This document shows, piece after piece, positions 6,378 to 8,291 of a stretch of 8,291 nt of DNA; within the stretch, counting starts at the first letter, position 1, and each line of letters starts with the position of its first letter. The DNA comes from Rhodospirillales bacterium (GTDB taxonomy: Bacteria > Pseudomonadota > Alphaproteobacteria > Rhodospirillales > JASLLV01): assembly GCA_030754475.1 (NCBI GenBank), contig JASMAE010000306.1, positions 1 to 8,291 of the forward strand, written 5' to 3'. The notes under the pieces were generated by a model. The model made no database searches, was not told the DNA's origin, and worked only from the letters and a program-made list of their open reading frames with translations. Both the position numbers and the translations under genes were made by a program.

Positions 6378-7763
6378 ATGGTTTTACCGACAAGTGACGT
6401 GGCGCAGGTGATCTCACCCTTCATCCAACGACTGTTGCGCCCCGCGGCCGCGATCTGCATCGCGCTGCTGGCACCTTCGGCACCGACGGGCGCGGCCATG
6501 TTCGAGCCCGACAGCTTCACGCTAACCAACGGCATGCAGGTGGTGGTGGTCGAGAACCACCGCGCGCCCGTGGTCGTCCACATGGTCTGGTACAAGGCGG
6601 GCGCGGCCGACGAACCCTTCGGCAAGTCCGGCGTCGCTCACTTTCTCGAACACCTCATGTTCAAGGCCACGGACACCCTGCCGTCGGGTGAGTTCTCGCG
6701 TGTCGTCGCGCGCAACGGCGGCCGCGACAACGCCTTCACCTCTCACGACTACACGGCCTACGTACAGACGCTGGCGGCCGACCGTCTGGAGCTGGTGATG
6801 AAGATGGAGGCCGACCGGATGCGGAACCTGGTGCTTGCGGACGACGAGATCGAGACTGAACGGCTCGTCGTCCTCGAGGAACGCCGATCGCGCACCGACA
6901 ACAATCCGGCGGCGATCCTCGGAGAGCACGTCCAAGCCGCGCTTTATCTCAATCACCCCTACCGCAATCCGATCATCGGTTGGGCGCACGAGGTTCAGGA
7001 CCTTGCGCGCGACGACATCATGGCGTTCTACCGCCGCCACTACGCCCCCGACAACGCGATCCTCACGGTCGCCGGCGACGTCACCGCGGATACCGTCCGG
7101 CCCCTGGCGGAAAAATACTACGGCGCCATCCCCGCCCAGTCCGTCCCGCCGCAGGTCCGCCCGCAGGAGCCGCCTCAGAACGCCGAGCGCACCGTCGTCC
7201 TGCGTGACGCCCGCGTGATCCAGCCTTCGTGGAGCCGCAACTTCCTCGCCCCGAGCTATCTGTCGGGCGCCAGCGAGCACGCCTATGCGCTCCAGATTCT
7301 GTCTGAGGTACTCGGCGGTGCCACCACCAGCCGCCTGTACCGATCGCTGGTGGTCGAGGGGAAGCTTGCCACCAGCGCCGGAAGTTACTACAGCGCCGAA
7401 AGCTTGGGGCCGTCGCGGTTCGTCGTCTTCACGCGTCTCCAGCCGGACGTGGAGATCGGCGATCTGGTCGCCGCCGTCGAGGCCGAGATCGGCGCGGTCC
7501 GGGACGGCGCCGTCACCGACGAAGAAGTGGATCGCGCCAAGAAGCGGCTTCGCGCCAGTTCGGTCTACGTCCGCGATTCCTTGCGCGCCGGCGCGCGGAT
7601 CCTGGGCGCGGCGCTGGCTTCGGGTCGAACGATCGCCGACGTCGAGGCCTGGCCGGACAGAATCGGTGCCGTTACCGCCGATCAGGTCCGCGCCGCCGCC
7701 CGTCACGTGTTCGCGAATGAGCGCTCGGTGACCGCCGTCTTGTTGCCGGCGGGTGCGGAATGA
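6378..7763 (+). CDS. M16 family zinc metallopeptidase, catalytic subunit type
   Basis: This is an exported protease-family protein of 461 residues, the usual size for single-unit M16 peptidases related to the mitochondrial processing peptidase. An N-terminal signal peptide is likely: Arg18 and Arg21, then a hydrophobic AAAICIALLAPSAPTGAA (23-40) with cleavage near residue 40. The inverted zinc motif HFLEH is intact (His88, Glu91, His92), and ETERLVVLEERR supplies the distal glutamate at 167 or 168, about 76 residues later as the family requires. NGGRDNAFTSHDYTAY (113-128) is also typical. The C-terminal M16 domain shows LSEVLGGATTSRLYRSL (Arg319, Tyr321). The stop overlaps the start of a second M16 gene (ATGA), pointing to a co-translated pair forming a heteromeric periplasmic protease. 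The start is uncertain: ATG 6378 gives a slightly long n-region, GTG 6408 a tighter signal peptide, and the frame stays open to a TTG at 6291. No good Shine-Dalgarno sequence decides it. The substrate is unknown. Confidence 0.93.
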   Translation: MVLPTSDVAQVISPFIQRLLRPAAAICIALLAPSAPTGAAMFEPDSFTLTNGMQVVVVENHRAPVVVHMVWYKAGAADEPFGKSGVAHFLEHLMFKATDTLPSGEFSRVVARNGGRDNAFTSHDYTAYVQTLAADRLELVMKMEADRMRNLVLADDEIETERLVVLEERRSRTDNNPAAILGEHVQAALYLNHPYRNPIIGWAHEVQDLARDDIMAFYRRHYAPDNAILTVAGDVTADTVRPLAEKYYGAIPAQSVPPQVRPQEPPQNAERTVVLRDARVIQPSWSRNFLAPSYLSGASEHAYALQILSEVLGGATTSRLYRSLVVEGKLATSAGSYYSAESLGPSRFVVFTRLQPDVEIGDLVAAVEAEIGAVRDGAVTDEEVDRAKKRLRASSVYVRDSLRAGARILGAALASGRTIADVEAWPDRIGAVTADQVRAAARHVFANERSVTAVLLPAGAE

Positions 7764-8291
7764 GACGCGTCGCCGCACCGGCGTCGGGGTTCGGGCTTCT
7801 CGGCGCGGCGCTCGCGGCGGCGATCGTTCTCGGCGCCGCTGTCAATCCCGCTGCCGCGGTCGAGGTGGAACGCGTGGCGGGGCCTGGCGGCATCGAGGCC
7901 TGGCTCGTGCGCGATCACACGAATCCCATCATCGCCATCCGGTTCGCGTTCCGCGGCGGCGCGGCGCTCGATCCCCCCGCCAAGGGTGGTCTCGCGAACA
8001 TGGTCTCCGGCCTTCTCGACGAGGGCGCGGGCGCGCTCGATTCGCAGGGCTTCCAAAGGCGGATCGAGGACCTCGCCATCCGCCTCAGCTTCGATGCCCG
8101 GCGCGACAGCTTCGGCGGCCAGATGACGACGCTCAGCGAAAACCGCGACGCGGCGTTCGCGCTGCTCGGCCTCGCCCTCACGGCGCCGCGTTTCGACGAC
8201 GAACCGGTGGAGCGCATCCGCAGCCAGATCATCACGCGCCTGAAGCGCGACGCGGAAGACGCGGATACCGTGGCGCGGGACAAGCTATCGC
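7760..8291 (+). CDS. M16 family peptidase-like protein, non-catalytic subunit type (3' end cut)
   Basis: The first 177 codons of a second M16-type protein are visible before the window ends; a full one would have roughly 430-460 residues. ATG 7760 overlaps the stop of the preceding gene (ATGA). A clear signal peptide is present: Met-Arg-Arg, a hydrophobic GLLGAALAAAIVLGAAV, and likely cleavage after PAAA (residue 33). The following fold elements match the M16 N-terminal domain: EAWLVRDHTNPIIAIRFAFRGGAALD (46-71), then AKGGLANMVSGLLDEGAG. Aligned to the upstream gene, the zinc motif HFLEH is replaced by Asn80-Met-Val-Ser83-Gly84, so all three motif residues are lost and this subunit cannot bind zinc in the usual way. 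Active/inactive M16 pairs encoded side by side are known in Gram-negative bacteria, where the inactive partner helps hold substrate. That role is inferred here; the C-terminal half is not visible. Confidence 0.92.
   Translation, partial: MRRVAAPASGFGLLGAALAAAIVLGAAVNPAAAVEVERVAGPGGIEAWLVRDHTNPIIAIRFAFRGGAALDPPAKGGLANMVSGLLDEGAGALDSQGFQRRIEDLAIRLSFDARRDSFGGQMTTLSENRDAAFALLGLALTAPRFDDEPVERIRSQIITRLKRDAEDADTVARDKLS

Noticed and set aside
6522..7778. 418-codon open frame on the minus strand opposite the first M16 gene
   Set aside because: It is fully antisense to a gene with clear M16 motifs, shows no family motif itself, and is a product of GC-rich codon bias.

Overview
The window is GC-rich, densely coding DNA from a Gram-negative bacterium, most likely an alphaproteobacterium. 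All six genes lie on the + strand and nearly fill the sequence. The taxonomic guess rests on three things: the high GC content, the gene order ribF-ileS-lspA followed by a DUF3035/BamF-type lipoprotein and two M16 peptidases (an order I associate with alphaproteobacteria), and the BamF-like protein itself, a family known mainly from that class. No mobile element, tRNA, rRNA, CRISPR array, toxin-antitoxin pair or phage gene was seen. Both ends cut through genes.

Layout. Positions 1-1202 hold the C-terminal part of an amidase-signature hydrolase with its Ser-cisSer-Lys catalytic triad intact. After 35 bases comes ribF (1238-2209, FMN/FAD synthesis), then after 33 bases ileS (2243-5056, isoleucyl-tRNA synthetase). 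The ileS stop overlaps the GTG start of lspA (5053-5565, lipoprotein signal peptidase). Thirteen bases later starts a small lipoprotein (5579-6199) whose mature N-terminus carries a proline-rich motif resembling the BamD-binding strand of BamC. A 178-base spacer (6200-6377) is the only sizeable non-coding stretch. It is followed by two exported M16 metallopeptidase-family proteins, the first with an intact HFLEH zinc motif (6378-7763) and the second (7760 to the window edge) with that motif lost. These two genes overlap by ATGA.

How they fit together. ribF-ileS-lspA is an old housekeeping operon, also known from E. coli. From lspA onward the theme is the cell envelope: LspA would mature the lipoprotein encoded next to it, the lipoprotein probably belongs to the outer-membrane protein assembly (Bam) machinery, and the M16 pair probably forms a periplasmic heteromeric protease with one catalytic and one non-catalytic subunit. 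The amidase at the left edge does not belong to this core set by function and may be a neighbour by chance.

I see no clear sign of a new defence, mobile or biosynthetic system. The points most worth a second look are the BamF-like lipoprotein with Asp at +2, the active/inactive M16 pair beside it, a GC-rich hairpin holding the ribF stop codon just ahead of ileS, and the uncertain starts of the lipoprotein and the first M16 gene.
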